DNA of 64,000 bases from Neocallimastix lanati (nom. inval.) (taxonomy: Eukaryota > Neocallimastigomycota > Neocallimastigomycetes > Neocallimastigales > Neocallimastigaceae): positions 1 through 64,000 of the forward strand of contig JACVTC010000099.1 of the NCBI GenBank assembly GCA_016946835.1, given 5' to 3'. Below, piece by piece: positions 1 to 9,384 of this stretch (within the stretch, counting starts at the first letter, position 1; each line of letters begins with the position of its first letter). The notes under the pieces are model-generated. The model saw nothing but the letters and a program-made list of their open reading frames with translations. It did no database searches and was not told where the DNA came from. The position numbers were made by a program, and so were the translations under genes.

Positions 1-123
1 AATTAATAAACTAAAATTTTAATATTTTTTTTTTTTTATAGTTATGATTAACAAAAAAAATTTTTTCTTTTTTCTTTTTTTTCTTTTTATAATATTTATC
101 TTTCCTTACTTTTATTTCTTATA

Positions 124-141
124 TCCCCGATATCTCCACCA
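124..141 (-). promoter_or_regulatory. Primer-binding site of a minus-strand LTR element (partial element leaving window)
   Basis: On the minus strand this reads TGGTGGAGATATCGGGGA, identical over 18 nt to the site at 3068-3085. It starts with TGG, as a site complementary to a tRNA 3' CCA end should. It lies 7 nt after a minus-strand ...AACA end (149-152), the expected LTR-spacer-PBS order. The internal region would lie to the left, outside the window. Inference from motif and spacing; no coding sequence is visible. Confidence 0.55.
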
Positions 142-148
142 TTTCTAA

Positions 149-200
149 TGTTCGGTTATATAAGAAATAAAGGATTACAATAAATACACTTTATTTTGAT

Positions 201-246
<46 letters not shown>

Positions 247-516
247 ATTTGTTTATGTGTTATTTGTTTATATTTTTTTTTAACTAATAAGAAAATTAAT
301 TATTACAATTATTTATTAAACAATATAATTTTTTTTTTTATTTTTATATAACTAAATAAAACTATTTATTAAATTATGCACTAAACTAAATAAATTACTT
401 AATCATATTAACTAAACTATTATAACTAAAAATTTAATTAAATAACTAACTATCAAAACTAAACTATTTAAAACTAAACAAACTAAACTATTTTAAAACT
501 AAACTATTTAAAACTA

Positions 517-558
<42 letters not shown>

Positions 559-720
559 CTAAACTATTTAAAACTAACTAAAAATATTCTTATTATTAAT
601 TTTATTTTTATTATTTTAATTTTGTTATTAATCTTATTATAATCTAAGGAAAGATTCTGCTTTTTTTTTTTTTTTTTATTGAGTAGACATAGGTCTATTT
701 ATACTTTTTCAATTTTATTT
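149..720 (-). mobile_element. Probable 5' LTR remnant of a minus-strand retrotransposon
   Basis: The CA end sits at 149 beside the primer-binding site. A TATA-type sequence GTATAAATAG lies at 695-704 on the minus strand; the same ten bases occur at 2919-2928 and 10194-10203. Poly(T) runs at about 199-240 and 521-554 inflate the segment. I cannot place the other LTR end, so the right boundary is a guess. Confidence 0.35.
695..704 (-). promoter_or_regulatory. TATA-box-like LTR promoter element
   Basis: Minus strand GTATAAATAG preceded by AAAA, the same core as in two other LTR-like regions of the window. Likely the polymerase II TATA box of the minus-strand LTR ending at 149. Confidence 0.35.
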
Positions 721-900
721 TTAATTGTAAAGCCTCAATAAAAAAAAGAGTTTGAATTAAAATTAGGATTTTTGAAATTGATTTTAATAATTATTCAATA
801 TATTTTATATTTATTAAGAGTATAATTGAATAAATATGATAAATCTTTTCGAAAACGTTAGAAAGTCATTACTAATAATTTTAAATTTTATTAGTAAAAA

Positions 901-951
<51 letters not shown>

Positions 952-1680
952 GGTTATAATAATTACAATATATAATATATTTATTACTAATTTATTCTAA
1001 AAAAAAATTTTTTTTTTTTTTTTTTTTTTATATATATATATATATTAATAATCAACCAATATTTTTATTTTAATTATTTAGAATTTTCTAAAAATTTATA
1101 GAATTTATTTAAGGGATTCTTAATATAGAAATCTTTTAGAAACTTTTAGAAAAATAATAATATTTACTATCAATATTTTAGAATTTCCATGAAAGAAGAA
1201 TATAGGAAAGTTTAATTTAATAAGAAATCAATAATAATTATAATTGGAATATTTGTAATATATTATGAAAATTATTACAATTTAATAATTATTGTTTTGT
1301 TCTTTTTCACAAGTGTAATAATTCTATTAAGAACTAACTCAAAATAGAATTATTAACTACAACTTAACGACTAATTCATTAAGTTGAGAAAATGAAATAA
1401 AATAAATTTTTTACCTTTAATGTAGAGTTTATTATAAAATTAATTATAATAATAACACAACATGTAAGAGAAGAATTGTTTGTATAAATTGATCTTAAAA
1501 ATATGTTTTTGAATAAAATATTTTTATTAATTTATTAAAGTTAAAAATATAAAAATGTTACTATTATAACTATGTTTTTTTATAATAATAACTCTTGATT
1601 TCTCAAAGAGAACTCAAGAGCCTTATTTATATTTTTTTATGAAAATAAGGTTAAATAAGAAAGGGTTTTCTAATCTTAAC
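721..1680. other. AT-rich intergenic DNA, no gene seen
   Basis: Contains a poly(T) run at about 905-947, a second at 1009-1029 and a short TA repeat at 1030-1044. There is no ORF of note and no recognised family. It may be decayed LTR-element sequence. Confidence 0.5.
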
Positions 1681-1686
1681 AAATCT

Positions 1687-1814
1687 CTTATCTAGGAAAA
1701 GATTAGATAGAAAAACCTAGATAAGTTTTCGATCGATATTCTATCCATATCGATCATCGCATTAATTAAGTAAAACCGATTACTTCTAAAAAGTAATTGG
1801 AAAAAATCTTAATT
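1687..1814. repeat. Three adjacent inverted repeats (hairpin cluster)
   Basis: Arms: CTTATCTAGG (1687-1696) with CCTAGATAAG (1716-1725); GATCGATAT (1731-1739) with ATATCGATC (1747-1755); and a nested pair AATTAAG (1764-1770)/CTTAATT (1808-1814) enclosing CCGATTACTT (1776-1785)/AAGTAATTGG (1791-1800, one mismatch). Directly visible; function unknown. It lies about 400 bp upstream of the gypsy element. Confidence 0.8.
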
Positions 1815-1918
1815 AACCGATTTTCCAATCTAATGATCGAAAATAAAAGAATAAAATAATAAAAGATATTTCGATCATATAATTTATCCTTATATTAAAA
1901 ATATAAAATTAAATAGTT

Positions 1919-2007
1919 AATAAAATACAGAATACATTATAAAATACAGAATACATTATAAAATACAGAATACATTATAAAATACAGAATACAATACAAA
2001 ATACATT
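1919..2007. repeat. 19-bp tandem repeat
   Basis: About four and a half units of ACAGAATACATTATAAAAT, the last degenerating to acaatacaaaatacatt. A simple minisatellite in intergenic DNA. Confidence 0.85.
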
Positions 2008-2210
2008 AGTTACAATAGAGAATTTAGCATATTTTAAATATATTATTTAAAATTAATTAAATAAATTTTGTTAAATTAATGAATATTTAAAATTAAAATA
2101 AATAAATTTAATAAATATTATATGTAATTAAATAAAGTTATAGTTATAATAACTTAACTAAGAAAATATAATTATTTGCTAACAAATAATTATAGATTCT
2201 TACAACAAGT

Positions 2211-2639
2211 TGATAAGAATGTACTAAATAATGCATTCTTAATTAAATCTACGATTTATTTCTAATACATTATGTGTACATTATTATTTTTGTACTTTAA
2301 TAAATTTTTAAATTCAAAGATTAAAAATTAGATCAAAAATTATATTAAACTTTATAATTTTTATATTAAATCTTATATTAATAGTAATATTTTTATATAT
2401 TTAAAACTTATATTAACAATATTAATAATAAATCTTATTTTTTTATTTTTATATTAATAATGAAAATTTGTATTAATAATATTTTTATATATTGATAATT
2501 AAAAATTTATATATTATATTTTAACTTTTATTATAAAATTTTATATCGAAATGTTTTATTTTATATTGAAAAATATTTTATTTTATTAAAAACCTTTATA
2601 TTAGAATAGTATTTTTATTTTTATTTGAATATTTTAACA
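2211..2639 (+). repeat. 5' LTR (repeated portion) of the first gypsy element
   Basis: Starts TGATAAGAATG, ends ATTTTAACA, and matches 9385-9813 base for base as far as I can read. The TATA box and PBS lie further on (2919, 3068), so a longer 851-bp LTR ending ...CCTTAACA at 3061 is possible. Confidence 0.85.
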
Positions 2640-2702
2640 GATTGTAATAAAAATTTTAGCCAATTAAATAAATTCTTATTAGTAATATTTTAGATAGATT
2701 AG

Positions 2703-2757
<55 letters not shown>

Positions 2758-3061
2758 TATTAATATTATAAATGTATTTTATTTATATTGTTATAATTAA
2801 ATTTTATATAATTGATTATAAAAATCAATTTAAATTTAATAGTTTTTATATATAAAAAGAAAAATAATAATAAAATGTAATTTAGTGGCAAGAACAACTT
2901 TTATGCCTTGAAAAAAAAGTATAAATAGTTGTAAATTTTGCTACTAATTTTTAAATATCATCAAATAAAATCAAATAAATTTATAAATAAAAATAATAAA
3001 TAAATAAATAAAATTTGTGTTTCCTTACTTTATTTTTATTTAATTCTCTAAAACCTTAACA
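2640..3061 (+). other. Promoter-like segment: possible 3' part of the 5' LTR (R/U5)
   Basis: Holds a poly(A) run of about 50 bases near 2703-2753, GTATAAATAG at 2919-2928, and ends ...CCTTAACA six bases before the primer-binding site. The TATA-to-CA distance (about 130 bp) suits R plus U5. It has no copy at the 3' side, where sequence diverges after 9813. Confidence 0.45.
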
Positions 3062-3067
3062 TTTATA

Positions 3068-3085
3068 TGGTGGAGATATCGGGGA
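3068..3085 (+). promoter_or_regulatory. tRNA primer-binding site of the gypsy element
   Basis: TGGTGGAGATATCGGGGA would pair with a tRNA ending TCCCCGATATCTCCACCA. Read as tRNA this gives T-arm strand CCCGA, acceptor strand TATCTCC, discriminator A and CCA, so the tRNA should start GGAGATA. The same 18 bases appear inverted at 124-141. Confidence 0.65.
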
Positions 3086-3153
3086 ATTAAATAGAAATAA
3101 TAGTAAATAACATAGATTTTTTTTTTTAATTTTTTTTTTTATTTTATATTGAT

Positions 3154-3199
3154 AAACAAGTAAGTCGTTAATCCTTTGATTAACCCATGGCGCTTGTTT
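3154..3199 (+). ncRNA. Two-tier stem-loop in the gypsy leader
   Basis: Outer arms AAACAAG (3154-3160) and CTTGTTT (3193-3199); inner arms GTTAATC (3167-3173) and GATTAAC (3178-3184) with loop CTTT. Placed about 70 nt after the primer-binding site, where packaging or dimerisation signals often lie in retroelements. Function is inferred only from position. Confidence 0.45.
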
Positions 3200-3289
3200 G
3201 ATATATATATATAAAAAAAAATTTTTTTTAAATAAGTAAAATTAAGATTCTAAAAAAACAAATTTTGTAAAATTATAACAAGGAGCGGA

Positions 3290-3920
3290 TAGAGCTCATA
3301 CACAGTGTATTCTCAGATAGCAACAAATTAACTCTATTCATAGTAGGTTATTGAATAGTAGTTAATTTGGAGATTAATTGGAAAGTAGACGAAGGTATTT
3401 GGTTACCGACCCGGTAATAATAGTTCAACCTTCAACGTTTCAACACACGAAGGTGCGGGTACTTTCCAAGCACTGGCGAATAAGGAGCTTACGTCACCGA
3501 AGGCGTAAGATTGTTTTTTTTATATAATTTTTTTTACTTTTCTTTGTGCTAGTTATAAGGCACTTTATTATATAAAGTATCAGACTTTGGCTAACTTCGC
3601 CATTTAAATTTTTTTTATTTTTTTTTATTACTGGTACTTTATTTGTTATATAATTCCTGTAATAGAATCTTAATTTACTTTGAAAATATTGTGTTTTTAG
3701 TTAATTTTTATTAGTTAATAAAAATATTATTGAATACTTTTAAAATTTTTTTATTCCGTACATAGATTATCGGATTAAGTTTATCCTACATAGTAATTGG
3801 GCTAGTGGGCTCTGAACTGCTATATTTTATATTGAATATAGTAATCGTGGCACACGCGTGGCATGACACCATTAGGTAAGCTGCACGTCAGACAGTGTGT
3901 ACTATCAGATTGTACGACAA
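3290..3920 (+). other. GC-richer leader region of the gypsy element
   Basis: Clearly richer in G and C than its surroundings, with no long ORF. Contains short inverted repeats such as CTTACG...CGTAAG (about 3489-3510). It probably forms a structured untranslated RNA ahead of gag. I do not recognise it as a known RNA. Confidence 0.4.
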
Positions 3921-4086
3921 TAAAGATTATTTTTTTGTATTTAATAATTATAATTAATTAATAATTTTATTAGCTATAACAATACAATATTTATCGTTTA
4001 AAAAGAAAAATTTTTGAAAGGTGAAAATAATAAATAAAACTTTGCTTCTAAATTTATTACTACAAATATACTAAATTACAAAATTC

Positions 4087-4282
4087 AAGTGGTCGATAAA
4101 GATTTCGAGCTTGAAAAATATTCTATTAAGTTGTCGATAAAGATTTCGAACTTAAAATTATTCTATTAAGTTGTCGATAAAGATTTCGAACTTAAAATTA
4201 TTCTTAAAAAAGTAGTCGAAAAGAACCTCGTGCTTTATAATTTCTACTAAGTTGTCGATAAGGATTTCGAGCTTATACTTAC
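4087..4282 (+). repeat. ~40-bp tandem repeat whose units can fold, upstream of gag
   Basis: Five units starting near 4087, 4128, 4168, 4209 and 4249. Most carry TCGATAAAGATTTCGA flanked by AAGTT and AACTT, so each can form a short stem-loop. The fourth is diverged. The array ends 175 bp before gag, inside the leader RNA. Confidence 0.8.
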
Positions 4283-4456
4283 TAAAGAAAGCAAATAAAA
4301 TTATTATTTTCAAAAATTACTAAGATATATTGTTTTAAAATTTGATTCGATATTAAATTACTTGTTAAATTATATTTTTAAAGTTGGACTTTCAAATTTA
4401 TTCGTATTTAATAACCTCGTTAATTTACAATAAAAAAATTATTAACTAAAAACGAA

Positions 4457-5368
4457 ATGTCTACTAAAAGTACTTTAAGTTTTAAAGAATTAAAGAAAGA
4501 ATTACGAGACATAGTGAAGCTTAGCAAGGACAATTTAGATATAAAGTCCTGGGCTACTGAATTAAAACTTTGGATCAAGATACAAGGTATCACAGATCCG
4601 GAAACAATATTTAATGCTTGTTTACTTACCAGCTCTGGTGAAGTACAACGCGTTATTGAAGAATTGGGAGAAGATAGTGATGATGAAAGTGATGATTCAT
4701 CAGATGAAGAAGAAGATGATGATGAAGAAGAAAATGTTGATGATGATATTAAATTTCCTTCCCTTGAAAAAATTATTTCAAGTCTTGAAAATTTTTACGG
4801 TATTAAAGAAGACCAAAATTTACTTCTTAAAGAACTTCGTGCAATGCGAATTAAAAGAAACGAAAAGATTAAAGACTTTAATGTAAGATATAGAACTTTG
4901 TACACTAAACTTGATAAAAAGAGAAGAAAGCGCATTGGTGTACTAGATTATATTGATTCTATTCAAAATAATTATGAAGCCTGGAAGAAATTATCCCTTA
5001 AAGATGATATAAGTATGGATAAAGCTTTCAAAATTGCCGAGAAAGTAGATAGACTTTCTGTAAGGAACAATAATATTAATACCTATAATGTTAATAATTC
5101 CCAACATAATCAAAATAATCAAAACAGTACTACTTCAAGACTTTATCCTAAAAGAAGAAACGAAACTTTCCAAACAAATCAAACAAATAATAAACCGAAA
5201 CCTCAAGATATTATAGAAGAATCAACCCAGAAAATGAGAAATTTATCCGTTAAAACTTGCTTCTTCTGTAAGGAAGAAGGTCATTACTCATATTATTGCC
5301 CTCAATTAAATAAGATTATGGAAAAAAATAAAAAAGAAATATATTCCAAAAAGTCTTTAAACTTCTAA
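4457..5368 (+). CDS. gag: Gag polyprotein of the first Ty3/gypsy element
   Basis: Structural (capsid/nucleocapsid) protein of 303 residues. A helical N-terminal part is followed by a strongly acidic Asp/Glu stretch at about residues 71-97, a capsid-like region near 105-200, an Asn/Gln-rich linker, and one zinc knuckle CFFCKEEGHYSYYC at 268-281 (CX2CX4HX4C), which would bind the element's RNA. The start ATG at 4457 follows the 40-bp repeat array and is the first in frame. The last codons overlap a TTTAAAC slippery site (5356-5362), so part of the product should continue into Pol. The assignment rests on the knuckle, the acidic spacer and the place before pol; the capsid region is too diverged to name from sight. 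Confidence 0.9.
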   Translation: MSTKSTLSFKELKKELRDIVKLSKDNLDIKSWATELKLWIKIQGITDPETIFNACLLTSSGEVQRVIEELGEDSDDESDDSSDEEEDDDEEENVDDDIKFPSLEKIISSLENFYGIKEDQNLLLKELRAMRIKRNEKIKDFNVRYRTLYTKLDKKRRKRIGVLDYIDSIQNNYEAWKKLSLKDDISMDKAFKIAEKVDRLSVRNNNINTYNVNNSQHNQNNQNSTTSRLYPKRRNETFQTNQTNNKPKPQDIIEESTQKMRNLSVKTCFFCKEEGHYSYYCPQLNKIMEKNKKEIYSKKSLNF

Positions 5369-5388
5369 ATGGGAGCAGAAGCACTCCC
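5356..5388 (+). promoter_or_regulatory. -1 programmed ribosomal frameshift signal between gag and pol
   Basis: In the gag frame the sequence reads TCT TTA AAC TTC TAA, containing the heptamer T TTA AAC (5356-5362). After an 8-nt spacer comes the hairpin GGGAGC-agaa-GC(a)CTCCC (5371-5388). The -1 frame is open from 5356 through 9366 with no stop. Heptamer, spacer and stem all fit the established rule for -1 frameshifting; the efficiency is unknown. Confidence 0.88.
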
Positions 5389-8300
5389 AATGACAAAACA
5401 ATAGCTTCATTAAATAATTTACAAAATAATACTTTTACTAAGAATACTCCAATTGATAATAATTCCTTTAACGAAGAATCTGAAGAATCTGATTTTAGTG
5501 ACACAACTGAAAGTGAGGATGATATCATTATAAATGCTGTAAAAAGAAAAATGAATGATAATAACAGCGAAAAAGAAGAAAATAATTCCAAGAAAGTACA
5601 TAAAAGTTTAAAAGATAATCCACGTCCTTTTGCAACTCCTGCTTTAAGAAAGAAGAAAGAAAATGAGCTGCATAATAAACCAAATAAAGTTTATAAAAAT
5701 CAAATACTTCCTTCAATTTTAACTCAACCAAATATTAACAAAGAAAAACAAAAAGAAAAGGAATTAAGAAATATGACAAGAGTAAGAGAAAGTAAAGAAG
5801 AAAACAACAATTATTCATCAAAAGGAAAGGAAAAAGTTGAATCTGAAGATATACTTGTAATCGATAATGAAATAGAAGATCTAGAAATGAATAAAGATAA
5901 TCAACAAAATAAAACTAATACTTTGGAAAAATTAATTTCAACAAAAACTAAGGAAACTAATAATGGAAATACTCAATTAGTAAAAAGGAATATCAAAATG
6001 ATGAATAATAAAGAACCTTACAATATTATGGATGATTTAAATAATCTTAAATCCAGTATTACGATAGGTCAACTCTTGAATGCATGTCCTAAAATTCGTT
6101 CACAATTAACTCAAGGTTTAAAGTTAGAAAAGTCTAAAATAATTGGAACTGTAGACAATGTAATAGCACGAACTTTATTAGTAAATAACTATGACCATAG
6201 CTACATAAGTAAAAGTAATGAAGTAGCCGAAGAAGACTTAGCAATGGTTGATGCAAGTGTTGACGGAGTACTAGGAAAACTTTTAATTGATTCTTGTAGT
6301 AACCTAAGCATCGTTACTAAGCAGTATTTTGATAAATTACCTGGTGAATATGAAATAGTTGGAAAAAGTCGTGGAAGAATCCAACTAGCAACACAAGATG
6401 AAGAATACTCGGAAGGAATTATTGTTCGATTACCAGTAAAAATTAATAATTATGAATTTAATGCGGACTTTAGAATTATTGAGAAAGAAGACTCATTTTA
6501 TGATATGTTAATAAACTTTAAAACTCAAATCGATCATTGTTTATTTATTCATCCAACCTTAAACAGTCTATGTAAACTTTTGTCAGAAAGTGAATACGAA
6601 GAAATAGCTAAAATAAATAATCAATATTATGATGAAGAAAGTATAATCTGCACTATTAGAAAAGTTGAAGAAACGAATAATGAAAAGGAAATTATAAAGG
6701 AATTAACTCCAATGGAATTTATTGAGAGTGATGAATTTTTAAGTACCTTAAATAAAGATTATAAAGAACAAATTATTAAAATTCTCAAAGAAATGATTGA
6801 CATAGTTGCCACTTCAACAGAAGAACTAACTCCTTCTAAACTTTCACCACATAAGATCCGTTTGAAAGCAAATGCAAAGCCAGTAAAATTAAGAAGTTAT
6901 AGGTTAACTAAATTAAAATCAGATATCTTAAAAGAAGAACTTACAAAGCTTATTAAGAAAGGATTGATAGAACCATCCTGTTCAGAATGGTCATCTCCAG
7001 TAGTACTCATTCTAAAACACAATGGAAAGTGGCGCTTGTGCATTGACTACCGAAAAGTCAATGATATGACAGAAAAAGATTCTTATTCAGTTCCATATAT
7101 AGATGAAATTTTTGATAGTCTCGGAGGAGCTAAAATATTTACAACTCTTGATTTATTTTCTGGTTTTCACCAAATCTTAATGGATGAAGAAAGCGTTGAA
7201 GTAACCACTTTCACTACTAAGTTTGGAAATTATCAATTTAAGGTTATGCCTTTTGGACTTACTGGAGCTCCCTCAACCTTCCAAAGAGAAATGAATAAAA
7301 TTTTATTCCCTTTTATTGGTGAATTTGTTTATGTATTTATTGATGATGTTTTGATCTATTCAAAAAGTATCGAAGAACATTTAATTCATATTAAACAAGT
7401 ATTAGAAGTATTTAAAGAAAACAAGTTAAAAATTAATATTGAAAAGTGCCATTTTCTTCAAACTGAAGTTGATGTATTAGGTCACAAACTTACTACTAAA
7501 GGATTAAGTCCCATGGAAAGTAAGATAACAGCTATTAAGAAGTGGGAAGCCCCTTCATCACTTCATGAATTAAGATCATTTTTAGGAGCAGTGGGATATT
7601 ATCGTGATTTTATTCCTAAATATGCTCAAATTACCTCACCTTTATGTAAATTATTGAAAAAGAATACCAAATATGAATGGAATAAAGAACAACAAGAAAG
7701 CTTTGAACTCCTAAAAGAAAAATTAATCAATGCACCTATTCTAAAATTTCCGTCATTTGACAAACCTTTTATCATTAGAACTGATGCTTCGTATAATGGA
7801 ATTGGTGGAGTTCTTTTACAAAAAGAAGAAGAAACCGGTAAGGAGCATCCAATACACTTTATAAGTAGAAGTTTAAAGAAAGCTGAAAAGAATTATGGTA
7901 TTACCGATTTAGAAGGAACCGCTTTGTTTTACTGTATGACTAAATTTAAATCTTATATTGAAGGAAATCCATTACCTACAACTATTTACACAGATCATAA
8001 ACCATTAGTTGGTTTATTTAAGAATAAAGAACCTTTGAATGCAAGGCAAACAAGATGGTGTCTAACCGCTAGTATGCTCGGAATTAATATAAAATATGAA
8101 TCAGGCAAAAAGAATGTGTTAGCTGATGCTCTTTCAAGAATGAAAAGTAAGGAAGAGAGAAAGATATTATTAACAAAAATTACTAATGGAAATAATGAAG
8201 AATTATTATCTAAAGTTATAAAGGAATTTATTAATGAAAAGTTTACTGTTATTGATGGTGAAGATTATTTTATCGACAATGGAAATTATAGAAAATTAAT

Positions 8301-9366
8301 AACGGACGAAAATGAAAGGTTTAAATTAATTTTAGAAGCTCATAATATTGGCCACGAAGGATATTACAAAACATATCAAAGACTTAAGAAAAACTTTTAT
8401 TGGAATCATATGATTAAAGATATCAAAAGAATTGTTAGTAATTGTGAAAAATGCCAGTTAAATCGTCCTCAACCATATCCAGAACCAACCGAAATCCATC
8501 CAACTAAAGTGGAGGGTCCCTTTGTGCATTTAGGATTAGATATTATAGGACCGTTACCAAAAACAAGAAATAATAATCAATATATTATAGTAACTGTTGA
8601 TTACTTTACCAAATGGGTTGAAGCCGAACCCACTGAAAACATAACTTCCTCTGATATAATTAAATTTTTAATAAACGTTTTTGCAAGACATGGTGTGCAT
8701 CAAGTTATTACTACAGATAATGGAGTCCAATTCACTTCTGATATGACTAAAATCTTTCTTGATCTTTATGATGTTTATGTAAAATTCATAGCTACCTATC
8801 ACCCTGAATCCAATGGTCTCACTGAAAACCGAAATAAAGAAATTGGAAAATTACTTCGTTTATTAGGAAGGAAAAATCAAGATTGGGATGAAGTTTTACC
8901 TTCTGCTTTATGGGCACTTCGAACTACCAAAAACACAGCTACCGGACATTCTAGTTTTGAATTAGTATATGGAAGAGAAGACCAACAGCCTTATGATATA
9001 GCCATAAGAACAATTGAAAATGCAGGTAAATCGTATGATGAAATTTTAATGGAAAAATTTGTTCGTCATTATCAATGGACTAGAGAAGCATGCGAAAATG
9101 TGAAGAATGCTAACAAGTATTGGGCAACAAGACGAGAAGAACAAATAAGTATGAAAAAAGGAAAAGAATTAAAAGCTGGTGATCTTGTTCTTGTTAGAAA
9201 CTTTAGCCGCACTAAGCTAGAACCATATTACAATGGACCATTTAAAATTTTAAAAATTCAATTCAACACGGCAACCTTAATCGATCAGAAAACTGGGAAA
9301 CAACTCGATAGGAATGTTCATTTTAAAAATTTAGTAAAGTTTAACTCCGCTTACAGAGAAGCTTGA
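5362..9366 (+). CDS. pol: Pol polyprotein of the first Ty3/gypsy element (made as Gag-Pol by -1 frameshift)
   Basis: The frame is open from the slippery site; the first ATG is at 5551, and residue numbers here count from it. A charged Asn/Lys/Glu-rich region (1-230) precedes an aspartic protease with LLIDSCSNLS (Asp247), where the usual DSG/DTG is DSC. Reverse transcriptase follows with RLCIDYRKVN, TTLDLFSGFHQI and FIDD (596-599). RNase H shows RTDAS (about 743) and YTDHKPLV (about 813). Integrase has an HHCC finger (931-968), catalytic D997, D1056 and E1092, and a GPF-type C-terminal motif near 1228. There is no chromodomain. PR-RT-RH-IN order is diagnostic of Ty3/gypsy. It reverse-transcribes and integrates the element's RNA. 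All catalytic residues seem present except the protease glycine, so the copy may be active. Confidence 0.95.
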   Translation, partial: LLNGSRSTPNDKTIASLNNLQNNTFTKNTPIDNNSFNEESEESDFSDTTESEDDIIINAVKRKMNDNNSEKEENNSKKVHKSLKDNPRPFATPALRKKKENELHNKPNKVYKNQILPSILTQPNINKEKQKEKELRNMTRVRESKEENNNYSSKGKEKVESEDILVIDNEIEDLEMNKDNQQNKTNTLEKLISTKTKETNNGNTQLVKRNIKMMNNKEPYNIMDDLNNLKSSITIGQLLNACPKIRSQLTQGLKLEKSKIIGTVDNVIARTLLVNNYDHSYISKSNEVAEEDLAMVDASVDGVLGKLLIDSCSNLSIVTKQYFDKLPGEYEIVGKSRGRIQLATQDEEYSEGIIVRLPVKINNYEFNADFRIIEKEDSFYDMLINFKTQIDHCLFIHPTLNSLCKLLSESEYEEIAKINNQYYDEESIICTIRKVEETNNEKEIIKELTPMEFIESDEFLSTLNKDYKEQIIKILKEMIDIVATSTEELTPSKLSPHKIRLKANAKPVKLRSYRLTKLKSDILKEELTKLIKKGLIEPSCSEWSSPVVLILKHNGKWRLCIDYRKVNDMTEKDSYSVPYIDEIFDSLGGAKIFTTLDLFSGFHQILMDEESVEVTTFTTKFGNYQFKVMPFGLTGAPSTFQREMNKILFPFIGEFVYVFIDDVLIYSKSIEEHLIHIKQVLEVFKENKLKINIEKCHFLQTEVDVLGHKLTTKGLSPMESKITAIKKWEAPSSLHELRSFLGAVGYYRDFIPKYAQITSPLCKLLKKNTKYEWNKEQQESFELLKEKLINAPILKFPSFDKPFIIRTDASYNGIGGVLLQKEEETGKEHPIHFISRSLKKAEKNYGITDLEGTALFYCMTKFKSYIEGNPLPTTIYTDHKPLVGLFKNKEPLNARQTRWCLTASMLGINIKYESGKKNVLADALSRMKSKEERKILLTKITNGNNEELLSKVIKEFINEKFTVIDGEDYFIDNGNYRKLITDENERFKLILEAHNIGHEGYYKTYQRLKKNFYWNHMIKDIKRIVSNCEKCQLNRPQPYPEPTEIHPTKVEGPFVHLGLDIIGPLPKTRNNNQYIIVTVDYFTKWVEAEPTENITSSDIIKFLINVFARHGVHQVITTDNGVQFTSDMTKIFLDLYDVYVKFIATYHPESNGLTENRNKEIGKLLRLLGRKNQDWDEVLPSALWALRTTKNTATGHSSFELVYGREDQQPYDIAIRTIENAGKSYDEILMEKFVRHYQWTREACENVKNANKYWATRREEQISMKKGKELKAGDLVLVRNFSRTKLEPYYNGPFKILKIQFNTATLIDQKTGKQLDRNVHFKNLVKFNSAYREA

Positions 9367-9384
9367 GTCTTCGTCGGGGCATCT

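Noticed and set aside
4087-4282. CRISPR-like regular repeats (also 42301-42386 and 52143-52371)
   Set aside because: Eukaryotic context, no unique spacers between units, no cas genes; they are tandem repeats inside retroelements.
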